Assembly (NCBI GenBank): GCA_964458935.1
Contig: CAYWKS010000005.1
Span: 1 to 64,000 of the forward strand
DNA length: 64,000 nt
Reading direction: 5' to 3'
DNA from: CAYWKS01 sp964458935
GTDB taxonomy: Bacteria > Planctomycetota > Phycisphaerae > Phycisphaerales > Zrk34
Shown: piece by piece, positions 15,921-24,625 of the stretch
How positions within the stretch are numbered: the first letter of the stretch is position 1
Layout: every line of letters starts with the position of its first letter
Translations under genes and position numbers: made by a program
Notes under the pieces: model-generated
What the model saw: only the letters and a program-made list of their open reading frames with translations
Database searches by the model: none
Told to the model about the DNA's origin: nothing

Positions 15921-17033
15921 ATGATGAAATACGCTACCGCTTTCGCAGCCATCGCGGTGCTCTGCCTGGCGACTTCCGCCACGCAGGCGGAAACGACGGT
16001 CGGCTACTACTGCCGGACTCTTCCGGCCAATGCCGACACGCGTTTCCAGGTGCCGTACACCAATGACTGCCTTGGCAAGTTCGACATCGACGCGGTCAAT
16101 ACCACGACCGACGTCGTCACGCTCGCTGAAGACCCCGGCACCCTTGCCGCCGGCCTTTGGTACGTCCGCGTGGCCGGTGGTCCGCTCGACGGCCGCTGGT
16201 TCACCATCTCCGCCCAGAACGGCGCCGACATCACCCTCGTGGAAGGCGTCAACGCCGCCACCTCGGATGCCGACCTGACCGATCTGACGACCGACCACTG
16301 CCTCTACGTCATCCGGCACTGGACGCTGTCAACCATCTTCCCGGACGGCTTCTCCAAGTTGACGTTCCCGGCGGTCAGCAGCCAGTTCGCCCCGGCCCCG
16401 GTCAGAGTGCTCCTGGGCGACTCACCGGTGACCTCCTCGGCGGCGATTAACCGTTCGCCTGCTCTTTCGGCCATCTTTGTTGACGATGGCAGTTCGGCCG
16501 CTTGGTTCGAGCCGTTCACCTTCAACAACGTCGATAACCGCGTGGTCGCCCCCGGCGGCACGTTCATCGTCCGCAACGAGCTGAATGACGCCGTTGCGCA
16601 GGATGATCCCAACACGCTTCGCGATGAGTCCACGAACGATCTGAAGTTCTACGCCATGGGCGAGTGCAAGGACATTGAGATCGTTGAATGCCTGCCGGTC
16701 TTCACGGCCGAGAACGACGTGATCATCGGTGCGTTCGCTGCGGAAGAGACAACTCTCGATGAGTTGAACCTCGGCAGCGCGTTCACGGATTCCGCCAGCG
16801 CCTTCTCGCCCGGCTCGGGCGACACGCTGTTGGTCTACCTCGACGCTCCGACCTCGATTAACCCAGCTCCCGACGACTCGTTCATCCGCGTCGGCGGCAC
16901 ATGGGTCCGCCCGTTCGTGGGCATCCCCGCTGGCGACTTCGAATTGCCCTGCGGTGCCGTGCTCGTCGTTCGCAAGATCGCCGATGCCGGCGCTCAGCCC
17001 GGTGAAACCGTCAAGTGGACGGTTACGCAGTAA
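15921..17033 (+). CDS. Secreted protein resembling the TIGR02597 family
   Basis: A 370-residue exported protein. The signal peptide is MMKYATAFAAIAVLCLATSATQA. The mature part is beta-rich and Asp/Thr/Val-rich, with the pattern GLWYVRVAGGPLDGRWFTIS, then CLYVIRHWTLSTIFP, then a long segment ending LVVRKIADAGAQPG. This pattern is typical of TIGR02597-like proteins of Verrucomicrobia and Planctomycetes, whose function is unknown. There is no C-terminal sorting signal or membrane helix. It is the first of a run of secreted proteins leading to a TonB-dependent receptor, so a role at the cell surface with that receptor is inferred. Confidence 0.75.
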   Translation: MMKYATAFAAIAVLCLATSATQAETTVGYYCRTLPANADTRFQVPYTNDCLGKFDIDAVNTTTDVVTLAEDPGTLAAGLWYVRVAGGPLDGRWFTISAQNGADITLVEGVNAATSDADLTDLTTDHCLYVIRHWTLSTIFPDGFSKLTFPAVSSQFAPAPVRVLLGDSPVTSSAAINRSPALSAIFVDDGSSAAWFEPFTFNNVDNRVVAPGGTFIVRNELNDAVAQDDPNTLRDESTNDLKFYAMGECKDIEIVECLPVFTAENDVIIGAFAAEETTLDELNLGSAFTDSASAFSPGSGDTLLVYLDAPTSINPAPDDSFIRVGGTWVRPFVGIPAGDFELPCGAVLVVRKIADAGAQPGETVKWTVTQ

Positions 17034-17137
17034 CTGCATTGTATGTGTCTGTTGATCTCGCATGATATCCTGACGTAAGTTGCGTCAAAGTCAGTACGCA
17101 TACCCTCACTAGCATTTTTCACACAAGGAAACCCACA

Positions 17138-17743
17138 ATGATTCGCACTTTCACTACCCTCAGCGTTGCCGCTCTGCTGACCCTTTCCGCCCAGGCCGCT
17201 TTCGGCGCCTTCGGCGCCAGTGTCTTCCTCTCGACTCTTGAGTCGGGCCTGCAGGTTGGCAATCCGGTCCTTCCCCTCGGCAGCACAGTCATCGTCATTG
17301 CCGACACCAACGCGGACGGCACCGTCTCCAGCGAAGCGGCCAATATCGGCAACCTGGTCGACACCGGCGACGAGATCCTCGCGACCTTCGTCACCAACAA
17401 CTCGGGTGCTCCGGGTTCGGCCCAGAAGAACTTCTTCGGCGCTGACGCGCTGCCCAACAGCAGCGGTGGTCTCGGTACCCAAATTGGCTTCCGCTTCTAC
17501 TTCGGTGCCGCCGGCGTCGCCGGTTCGGAGTTCGGCGAAATCATGGGCACCACCGCTGGTGGCCCGTTCCTTGAGATCGCCCCTGGTGGCGCCACCTCGT
17601 TCGTCTACCAGGACGTCGACTTCCCGGGCTTTGGCGATGAGCCCGATGGCCCGACCCAGACGTTCGGCACCGTGGTTCCCGAGCCCGCTTCGCTGGCTCT
17701 GCTGGGCCTGGGCGGCCTGCTGATCGCTCGTCGTCGTCGCTGA
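17138..17743 (+). CDS. PEP-CTERM sorting-domain surface protein
   Basis: A 201-residue protein with both export signals: an N-terminal signal peptide (about residues 1-25, ending QAAFG) and a C-terminal PEP-CTERM tail. The tail has VPEPASLALLGLGG, then a short hydrophobic helix and an Arg cluster (RRRR) at the very end. Such tails are cut by an exosortase, and the proteins usually go to the exterior or the exopolysaccharide layer. No exosortase gene is in the window. The mature domain is Gly/Ala/Asn-rich without a known fold. The SD AAGGAAA is well placed. Confidence 0.88.
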   Translation: MIRTFTTLSVAALLTLSAQAAFGAFGASVFLSTLESGLQVGNPVLPLGSTVIVIADTNADGTVSSEAANIGNLVDTGDEILATFVTNNSGAPGSAQKNFFGADALPNSSGGLGTQIGFRFYFGAAGVAGSEFGEIMGTTAGGPFLEIAPGGATSFVYQDVDFPGFGDEPDGPTQTFGTVVPEPASLALLGLGGLLIARRRR

Positions 17744-17809
17744 ACGTCGCCGCGTGACAGGCACGCAACGTCTCAATCATAAATCGCGTATCGCTTATCA
17801 TGAACACTA

Positions 17810-17824
17810 CCTTTTTCAAAAAGG
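17810..17824 (+). promoter_or_regulatory. Inverted repeat overlapping the ribosome-binding site of the 17837 gene
   Basis: CCTTTTT (17810-17816) and AAAAAGG (17818-17824) form a perfect inverted repeat over the AAGGAAG Shine-Dalgarno. Allowing a minimal loop, five or six base pairs can form. It parallels the hairpin before the 15921 gene. Confidence 0.4.
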
Positions 17825-17836
17825 AAGATGACTAAG

Positions 17837-19969
17837 ATGAAGACTTCCAAGATTCTCGCAACTTTTGCCATGATCGCCGCCTTCGGCGTGTCGACGGCCT
17901 TCGGCCTCGACCTGGGTAACCGCAAGATCATCGGTACCGACATCGGCACCGACTCGGTCCCCGCCACTTCCGACGTGGTCGAGATCGCCGAGACGATCGT
18001 CCTGACCAATGATTTCTGGTACGAGCTCGACGAACGCGTCGTGATCCTGCCCGGTGCCTCGATCGTCATCGAGCCCGGCACCGTGATCGCCTCGCGGCAG
18101 CCCGGCAGTGCGGAGGCCGGTTCCTTGATCATCACCCGTGGCGCTCAGATCTTCGCCCAGGGCACCAAGGACCGTCCGATCATCTTCACCTCGCAGACCG
18201 ACGTCTCGAACTGGGACACCGTCACCAGCGGCCCCCTGCAGAGCTCGATCGACGCCAACGGCTGCATCGAGGTCACCCAGCACCCCACCGGCCACAACCC
18301 CCACAAGCGTGGCGCGTGGCGTCGCGGTATGAACGAGTGGGGCAGCATCGCCGTCTGCGGCCGCGCGATGATCGGTGACAACCGTCAGGACCCCAACAAC
18401 CCGCTCGGCTTCAATCAGCTCAAGGAAGCCCCCATGGAGGGTCTGCCCGACCCGCTCGGCGCCGACCTCAACCGCTACGGCGGCCTGGTCGACGGCGATG
18501 ACAGCGGCAGCTTCACCTACTGCAGCATCTCCTACGGCGGTCTGGACTTCGATCCCACCAGCAACTCCGAGCTCAACGGCATGTCCGTTGGCGGCGTTGG
18601 CCGTGACTTCGATTTCCACCACGTCGAGATCCTGAACAACGTCGACGACGGTCTGGAGATCTTCGGCGGCACCATCAACGTCAAGTGCCTGACCATCTGG
18701 AACATCGGCGACGATGACTTCGACGTCGATCAGGGCTGGCGCGGCTGCGCTCAGTTCATCCTGTCGGTCAAGGGTGCCGCTCAGCAGGCCAACCAGGGCT
18801 CCGGCTTCGGCGACAACAGCATCGAGGCGGACGGCTTCGATGGTGATGCCGACGGCCAGCCCGTCACCGCTGCCGCGATCCACAACGCCACCGTCATCGG
18901 CGCCCCGTGGACCGAAGACCAGGATTCTCCCGGCAACTTCTTCGACTCGTCCGATCGTCTGATCGCTCTCCGTGACAACTGCAACCTGCAGATCGTCAAC
19001 TCGATCTTCATGACCGATGGTCAGGAAGCGTTCAACAACGACGGCGACGACGGCGACGGCTCCACCGGCTACGGCGCTGGCGGCACCCTGACCTTCGCAG
19101 AGCGTTGGGATACCCCCGCCGACTGGTACTACTTCACCAGCAATGGCTTCCCCAACCAGAACGGTCAGACCGACGAAGAGTTCCAGCAGGCCTACACCGC
19201 CCAGAACCCTGAGCACAACCTGCTGCAGATCTGCGGTAGCCTGTGGTACGACATCAACAGCTTCGACGTGCTTGATGACACGATCACCAACAATGTCCTG
19301 CCGGCCAACGCTGGTGTCGGCAGCGAGAATGTCACTCTGGACAACCTCGTGACCGCCAGCATGCCGATCGTCAAGGTCGTGCGAGCCACCCCCAGCGCCG
19401 GTGATCCCAACTGGGATCCGGCGAACAGCGAGTTCGGCGATCCCAATGAGTTCGTGATCGTCTCGACCGATGGTGGTCTGTCCGGTGACGGCCGCGTCGG
19501 CAACATCGTCTCGCTGGACCCCCGCGCGACCAACGACGCGCTGGACATCAACCGTGCGCTGGTCTACCAGCCCGAGATGAACGGCTTCTACACGACGCCG
19601 GTCGCCTTCCGTGGCGCTGTCGGCCCGAACGCCGACTGGAACCAGCCGTGGTCGGCCATGGCCGCCTACACCAACCCCAGCGGTAACCCGATCCTCTGCA
19701 GCCCCAAGCCGACCACCGACGAGCCGACCAATGTCGAGCTCGGTCTGTCGGCCTGCGTCGCCTTCGAGGGCGTCGACGGCTGCGTCTACGAGGTCGTGTG
19801 CATCGAGGATGGCAACGAGCGTATCGTGAAGACCGTCACCGCCAAGGGTGGCGTCACTCACTACGTGGTTGACAACGTCAACAAGCCGTTGGACGCCTGC
19901 AAGAAGTACATCGTCCGGGTCGCTCCGATCCAGGCGATCGTCCCGCAGGCGCCCGTCGCCGTCCAGTAA
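17837..19969 (+). CDS. Large secreted protein, probably right-handed beta-helix
   Basis: A 710-residue exported protein. The signal peptide runs to about residue 23 (KTSKILATFAMIAAFGVSTAFG). The early part, VILPGASIVIEPGTVI then GTKDRPIIFTSQ, is the pattern of right-handed beta-helix repeats in surface proteins. The middle is Asp/Gly/Asn-rich, with several Cys. The last 70 residues, with CVYEVVCIEDG and YIVRVAPI, look like a separate small beta domain. The ATG at 17837 is chosen because an in-frame ATG at 17828 is only two bases from the SD. Codon choice is strongly biased (CGT, GGT, GTC, ATC), suggesting high expression. Related proteins occur beside TonB-dependent receptors elsewhere, so a binding or scaffold role is possible. 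Confidence 0.75.
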   Translation: MKTSKILATFAMIAAFGVSTAFGLDLGNRKIIGTDIGTDSVPATSDVVEIAETIVLTNDFWYELDERVVILPGASIVIEPGTVIASRQPGSAEAGSLIITRGAQIFAQGTKDRPIIFTSQTDVSNWDTVTSGPLQSSIDANGCIEVTQHPTGHNPHKRGAWRRGMNEWGSIAVCGRAMIGDNRQDPNNPLGFNQLKEAPMEGLPDPLGADLNRYGGLVDGDDSGSFTYCSISYGGLDFDPTSNSELNGMSVGGVGRDFDFHHVEILNNVDDGLEIFGGTINVKCLTIWNIGDDDFDVDQGWRGCAQFILSVKGAAQQANQGSGFGDNSIEADGFDGDADGQPVTAAAIHNATVIGAPWTEDQDSPGNFFDSSDRLIALRDNCNLQIVNSIFMTDGQEAFNNDGDDGDGSTGYGAGGTLTFAERWDTPADWYYFTSNGFPNQNGQTDEEFQQAYTAQNPEHNLLQICGSLWYDINSFDVLDDTITNNVLPANAGVGSENVTLDNLVTASMPIVKVVRATPSAGDPNWDPANSEFGDPNEFVIVSTDGGLSGDGRVGNIVSLDPRATNDALDINRALVYQPEMNGFYTTPVAFRGAVGPNADWNQPWSAMAAYTNPSGNPILCSPKPTTDEPTNVELGLSACVAFEGVDGCVYEVVCIEDGNERIVKTVTAKGGVTHYVVDNVNKPLDACKKYIVRVAPIQAIVPQAPVAVQ

Positions 19970-19979
19970 GATCGTTTGA

Positions 19980-19993
19980 GCAGCTTCGGCTGC
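19980..19993 (+). other. UUCG-tetraloop hairpin after the 17837 gene
   Basis: GCAGC-TTCG-GCTGC, a five-bp stem with a stable UUCG loop, begins ten bases after the stop codon. It may protect the 3' end or act with the following hairpin. Confidence 0.5.
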
Positions 19994-20022
19994 AGCTTGC
20001 GATCAAGTGATGGATTCTTGTC

Positions 20023-20050
20023 GATGGCAGGGCGGAAACGCCCTGCCATC
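20023..20050 (+). terminator. GAAA-tetraloop hairpin, probable terminator or 3'-end stabiliser
   Basis: A perfect 12-bp stem (GATGGCAGGGCG/CGCCCTGCCATC) closed by a GAAA loop. It is followed only by GCTTAAATT, so the U-tract is weak. It could be a partial terminator that sets a lower level of the downstream TonB genes. It lies upstream of the chosen start of the next gene, supporting the later ATG at 20118. Confidence 0.65.
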
Positions 20051-20117
20051 GCTTAAATTGTGGCCCGCCCACGGGCCTGCTCACCCGCACGAGTATGCTC
20101 CATTGATAGGTCGAAAG

Positions 20118-21359
20118 ATGACTACGCCTTTCCGTTTTCTTATGCCCGTTCTCGCGTTTCTGGCGGTCCTCGCGGTGATGCTCAGCCCGACCTCTGCCGC
20201 CAAGTCGAATGGGCTGGTCGAATCTCTGCCGGCGGACGCCGAACTGACCGAAACACAGGCCAGGCTGCTGGACCTGGCCATAGAAGCGGCGTCGAAGATG
20301 CCCCATCAGCCCCACATCAAGAACCGCTCGCGCGCCCAGGAGCACGTGGCCATGGTGTGCCTGGACATGGAGGCCCCGCGTCGGGCACATCGCTACATGA
20401 TGCGCATCGACAACTGGCGCCGTGGCGCGGTTGCGACGGAGATCGCTCTGTACCTGGTCAAGCGGGGTCACACGACGGGCATCGAGGGCTATCTGCGGGT
20501 CGGCGAGGCCTATTCGAAGATGGCGACTCAGAATTGGCGGCGAGAGTACATCGACATCCGCGCGGCGCAGGTCCAGATGCTTCTGGGCAATAGTGCCCCG
20601 GCTGAGAAGTTTGAGCGCTTGAGCCAGGAGATGGCGAACGATGGCCGAATGGATGTCTTCAGAACCGAGGTGCAGGAGGACCTGGAGTACGACCGGGCGG
20701 TCAGTGCGCTCAATAGGTTGGTCGAGACGAAGCACTACGACCCCATCATGAACGCGACCCATGGTTTCACCAACCTCTACGAGCGGTACTACAGCGAGCC
20801 GTCAAAGCGTGAGCAGATCGAGGACCGGCTCCGGCAGGCCTACGAGAAGATGCCGGGCACCGACACGATCAAGCTCCTGCTTCGGTTGGGCGAGGCCGCG
20901 CTGGTGAATGGCGATTCGGACAAGGCGCTGGGGTTTGTGGAGGAAGCGTACGGCGTTTTTGAGTCGTTGGACTGGCCGGACCATAGCGAGTACGAGTACG
21001 AGTTCTGGGCGAAGATCATCGCATTGCAGCACAAGGCGGGGGACGAACAGGGCGCGGTCGCTCAGCTCAACACGGCCACCCGGCAGATCAAGAATAGGGT
21101 CGAGGATATTGTTGAGATCTGGCGAGGCAATGCGCTGCGACCGCTGGCGGAAGTCTCGCAAGTGATGGGCGACGGCGATCGCGCGGCGGAGCTGTATGCC
21201 ATGGCCGTGGAGCATGGCATGGTGAACGTCAACTCGCGGCCGCGGGCACGGGATATCTCAGCGTCCTGCGCATCGATGGCCTTGCACAGTTTTGAACCGG
21301 ACGATAATCTATGGGCCCTCATCCATAAGGCTAGCGACAGCTTGGGGCCCCCATGGTGA
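20118..21359 (+). CDS. Exported helical-repeat (TPR-like) protein next to the TonB receptor
   Basis: A 413-residue protein with a signal peptide (TTPFRFLMPVLAFLAVLAVMLSPTSA) and an almost wholly alpha-helical mature part. Paired helices such as ALVNGDSDKALGFVEEAYGVF, or GDEQGAVAQLNTATRQ, have the spacing of tetratricopeptide repeats. The ATG at 20118 is used; an upstream in-frame extension from 20007 would read through a stable hairpin. Its end overlaps the start of the TonB-dependent receptor gene by seven bases, so the two are translationally coupled. A periplasmic assembly role with the receptor or the secreted beta-helix protein is inferred. Confidence 0.75.
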   Translation: MTTPFRFLMPVLAFLAVLAVMLSPTSAAKSNGLVESLPADAELTETQARLLDLAIEAASKMPHQPHIKNRSRAQEHVAMVCLDMEAPRRAHRYMMRIDNWRRGAVATEIALYLVKRGHTTGIEGYLRVGEAYSKMATQNWRREYIDIRAAQVQMLLGNSAPAEKFERLSQEMANDGRMDVFRTEVQEDLEYDRAVSALNRLVETKHYDPIMNATHGFTNLYERYYSEPSKREQIEDRLRQAYEKMPGTDTIKLLLRLGEAALVNGDSDKALGFVEEAYGVFESLDWPDHSEYEYEFWAKIIALQHKAGDEQGAVAQLNTATRQIKNRVEDIVEIWRGNALRPLAEVSQVMGDGDRAAELYAMAVEHGMVNVNSRPRARDISASCASMALHSFEPDDNLWALIHKASDSLGPPW

Positions 21360-24300
21360 AACAACGTCTGTGTTCCTTGGCTGTAGTGGCGGCCCTCCTG
21401 GGGTATGCGTCGGCAGCCATGGCGCAGCAGACGGGCTCGATCGGTGGTTTCATCTACGATCAGGACTTTGATGTGCCGGTGCCCAATGCCACGGTATCGA
21501 TCGCCGGCTCGGACATATCAGTCGAAACATCTGACCAGGGCAATTATGTGCTGTCCGACCTGCAGCCGGGCAGCTACACCATTGTGATCAGGAAGGAAGG
21601 TTACAGCCGCAAGGTCCTGACGGATGTTGCGGTAATTGCGGGTCAGCCGACAACTCAGGATGCGTATCTCTCGGGCGAGTTCACGGAGATGGACGAGTTT
21701 GTCGTCGAGGACATCCGCATCGGCGGTCCGACGGAAGTGGGTCTGCTTGAGTTGCGTGCCCGCAGCCCCCAGTTCCTCGACTCGGTGGGATCGGACTTCT
21801 TGAGCCGGGCCGGTGCCAGCGATGCGGCGCAGGGCTTACGCCTCGTGTCTGGCGCTACGACAACCGCGGGCAATTTCGCGGCCGTGCGTGGACTGCCGCC
21901 ACGCTATGTGAATACCCAGTTGAACGGCTTTTCTCTGCCAAGCGCCGACCCGGACACCCGTGCGGTGCAACTGGACTTGTTCCCGTCGGAGATCATCGAG
22001 AGCATCCAGGTGAGTAAGACGTTCACACCCGATCAGCAGGGCTCGGCGTCGGGTGGTGCGGTCAACATCATCACCAAGAGCATCCCCGAAGAGAATTTCA
22101 TCAGCTTCTCGAGCAAGGTTGAGTTCAACACGCAAAGGCCCGACGACGGCGAGTTCCTGATGAACAGCGCCGGTCCGGTGAACTACCTGGGCATCGACAA
22201 TCGCCGCGATCTTCCGCAGGAGTTTCAGGGCCTGGCGGGCGTACCGCCGCTGGTCGACAAGCTTACGGCGTTCGGTCTGCCGGGTCCGGAACTGGGTGAT
22301 GCGCCGACACAGTACGACTACAGGATCACCGGCGGATTGCGCGGGGACCTCGGCGAGGGGCTGAGTATTGGCGGTTTGGTCACGTTCTTCTGGGACCAGA
22401 GCATGAGCCACTATGAAAACGGCATCAACGACAGCCTGGTGCGTGTCAACGACCCGGCCTTCCGTGGGTTCGGACTTGTGCCCGACGTGACCGGCAATGA
22501 CGATAGAGGCTTCTTCCAGGATGTGGCCGATGGAGAAGATCAGGTCTTGACGGGTGTGTTCGACGAGACGCAGTCGGAGCATGAGATTACGTGGGGTGGC
22601 TTGGGGACGTTTGGTATTGAAGGCGAAGGGCACAGTTTCAACTTCACGTTCATGCACACGCGTGTAACCACTTCGACGGCCACGATCGCCGACGACACGA
22701 GAGGCAAGCGGTTGAAGTTTCCCGGCCACAACCCCGTCGACGGCACGTCACCGGGCCATGTGAATAACACCCTTGCGACCGATCCGTTCGGCGCGACGCT
22801 GGAAGTTGGCGGCGACCTGCGAGAGTTTGCGCCTTTTCGGCGTCTGGAGACGCAAGAGTACGTCGAGCGTGTGGTGCAGGCCATTCAGTTCAACGGTTCA
22901 CACGAATCGCCGTTCCCCGATGAGGGAATCGGGCGAGATGGCATTTTCAAGCTGCTCGCGCCGGTTGTTGACTGGAACGTCGCGCGCAGCGAATCGCGAC
23001 GGGAAGAGCCGGCGACGCGGATCCTCGATACGAAGTTTGTCCCGCCACACCAGGTGCCGGTTGACTTCCCCGTCGCTGGGCTGGGTGCATACAACGTCTA
23101 CTTCGAAGATATCATTGAAGACAGCACGCAATATCGCTTCAATGTGGAACTGCCGTTTGAGCAGTGGACGGGTGACGAGGGGTCGCTGAAGCTCGGAGTA
23201 TTTGACGACCGGACGCAACGGCGGTTCGAGCGGAATACATTTGCCGGAGGTGGCGGCGCGCAATTCATACCCGGGGTAGGATTTGTCGGGTTCTTCGGCG
23301 CGCCTCCTTTCAACGAACCGTTCGATGGACAGAGGCTGTCCCAGTTGTTCGGCACACCTATCGCCAATCCCGATGGCGGCTTGCTGCCGTTCAGCGGCGA
23401 CTTCCGGCTAAAAGGCCGCCAGGCGATCGATGCCTGGTACTGGATGCTGGACTTGCCGCTATCGTCGTTCTTGCGGGTGATCGGCGGCTTCCGCTATGAG
23501 AATACCTTGTTGTCAACCGACCTTGAGCCGGATTTGCCTGGCACGACGGTATTCATTGACGGCCAAAAGGTGCTGGATACCCAGGACGGTATACCACCTG
23601 ATCTCAAGTTAACGGGCATACCGGCAGATATCGCGACGGCCGAGCTGGCCTTAGGGCCGCTTGACGCCAATATTCGACAGTACGACGTGCTGCCCTCTAT
23701 CGGGTTGGTTCTTGAGCCAATCGATAGTGTGACATTCCGAGTGGCGTACAGCGAGACGATCGCGAGGCCGACATTCCGTGAACTGTCGCCCACGTCGCAG
23801 GCGTTGTACGGCGGTGCTACACCGTTCATAGGCAATCCGTTTCTCGAGATGAGCGCGGTGGAAAACTATGACTTCAGGCTGGATTTTCGCCCGTTTCCCG
23901 ACAGCCTTGTTTCGGTATCCTATTTCAAGAAGGACATCGAGCGGCCCATCCAGGTGGGGCGGCAGGCCCAAGGCCAAACCAGCTTCGTTATGCCCGTCAA
24001 CTTCCCGTCGGGACGCATTGAAGGTTGGGAGTTTGAGGTAAGGCAGAACCTCGGACGGTTTTTCGATCGCCTGGAAGGCTTGACCATCGGTGGGAACGCC
24101 ACCCTGCTCGATACGGAAGTCAAGCTGCGCGACTTTGAAGCTGATCAACTGGCGGCTATTGACGTGTTCACCACGTCGGTGCCCATGACGAATGCCCCTG
24201 AGTATCTCTACAACCTGTTCATGACCTATGACTCGGAGCAAACGGGGACACAGTTGTCGGTGTTCTACACGGTACGCGGCGACACTCTCATCACCAGTCC

Positions 24301-24568
24301 GGGCGTGGACAGCATCGCAGGCGGCAACGAGGGCCGGTTCTTTATTCCCGGTGTCTACGAGACGGAATTCGGCACCCTTAACCTTACGGTTTCCCAAAAG
24401 GTGCTTGGAGACAACGTCAGCCTGAAATTCTCGGCTAAGAATCTGACCAACCCCAAGCGAGAAACAGTTTACCGCTCGGATTTCATTCCGGGCGGCGATG
24501 TGGTCAAGACATCCCACACCGACGGCATCGACCTGTCGGTGGGTATCAGCGCCAACTTCGAATTCTGA
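21353..24568 (+). CDS. TonB-dependent outer-membrane receptor with N-terminal carboxypeptidase-regulatory-like domain
   Basis: A 1071-residue active outer-membrane transporter. It has a signal peptide to about residue 24 (ASAAMA). A CarboxypepD-regulatory-like Ig domain follows at about 28-110 (GSIGGFIYDQDFDVPVPNATV, NYVLSDLQPGSYTI). The plug is at about 120-245 (SDAAQGLRLVSGATT, RGLPPRYVNTQLNG, IESIQVSKTFTPDQQGSASGG). The rest is a beta-barrel ending VGISANFEF, with the usual terminal Phe. The gene overlaps the preceding one and is followed by its own energiser genes, which implies dedicated energy coupling. The substrate is unknown; neighbouring surface proteins suggest a polymer or large ligand rather than a siderophore, but this is inference. 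Confidence 0.93.
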   Translation: MVKQRLCSLAVVAALLGYASAAMAQQTGSIGGFIYDQDFDVPVPNATVSIAGSDISVETSDQGNYVLSDLQPGSYTIVIRKEGYSRKVLTDVAVIAGQPTTQDAYLSGEFTEMDEFVVEDIRIGGPTEVGLLELRARSPQFLDSVGSDFLSRAGASDAAQGLRLVSGATTTAGNFAAVRGLPPRYVNTQLNGFSLPSADPDTRAVQLDLFPSEIIESIQVSKTFTPDQQGSASGGAVNIITKSIPEENFISFSSKVEFNTQRPDDGEFLMNSAGPVNYLGIDNRRDLPQEFQGLAGVPPLVDKLTAFGLPGPELGDAPTQYDYRITGGLRGDLGEGLSIGGLVTFFWDQSMSHYENGINDSLVRVNDPAFRGFGLVPDVTGNDDRGFFQDVADGEDQVLTGVFDETQSEHEITWGGLGTFGIEGEGHSFNFTFMHTRVTTSTATIADDTRGKRLKFPGHNPVDGTSPGHVNNTLATDPFGATLEVGGDLREFAPFRRLETQEYVERVVQAIQFNGSHESPFPDEGIGRDGIFKLLAPVVDWNVARSESRREEPATRILDTKFVPPHQVPVDFPVAGLGAYNVYFEDIIEDSTQYRFNVELPFEQWTGDEGSLKLGVFDDRTQRRFERNTFAGGGGAQFIPGVGFVGFFGAPPFNEPFDGQRLSQLFGTPIANPDGGLLPFSGDFRLKGRQAIDAWYWMLDLPLSSFLRVIGGFRYENTLLSTDLEPDLPGTTVFIDGQKVLDTQDGIPPDLKLTGIPADIATAELALGPLDANIRQYDVLPSIGLVLEPIDSVTFRVAYSETIARPTFRELSPTSQALYGGATPFIGNPFLEMSAVENYDFRLDFRPFPDSLVSVSYFKKDIERPIQVGRQAQGQTSFVMPVNFPSGRIEGWEFEVRQNLGRFFDRLEGLTIGGNATLLDTEVKLRDFEADQLAAIDVFTTSVPMTNAPEYLYNLFMTYDSEQTGTQLSVFYTVRGDTLITSPGVDSIAGGNEGRFFIPGVYETEFGTLNLTVSQKVLGDNVSLKFSAKNLTNPKRETVYRSDFIPGGDVVKTSHTDGIDLSVGISANFEF

Positions 24569-24625
24569 TATAGTCCCCTATGCTTGGCGTGACCCGCTAA
24601 TCACACTCTGTATGGATACACAGCA

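Noticed and set aside
17816..19861. A 681-codon minus-strand frame opposite the beta-helix gene
   Set aside because: Val/Asp/Gly-rich shadow of a highly codon-biased gene; no signal, no motif. The plus-strand protein has a signal peptide and SD.
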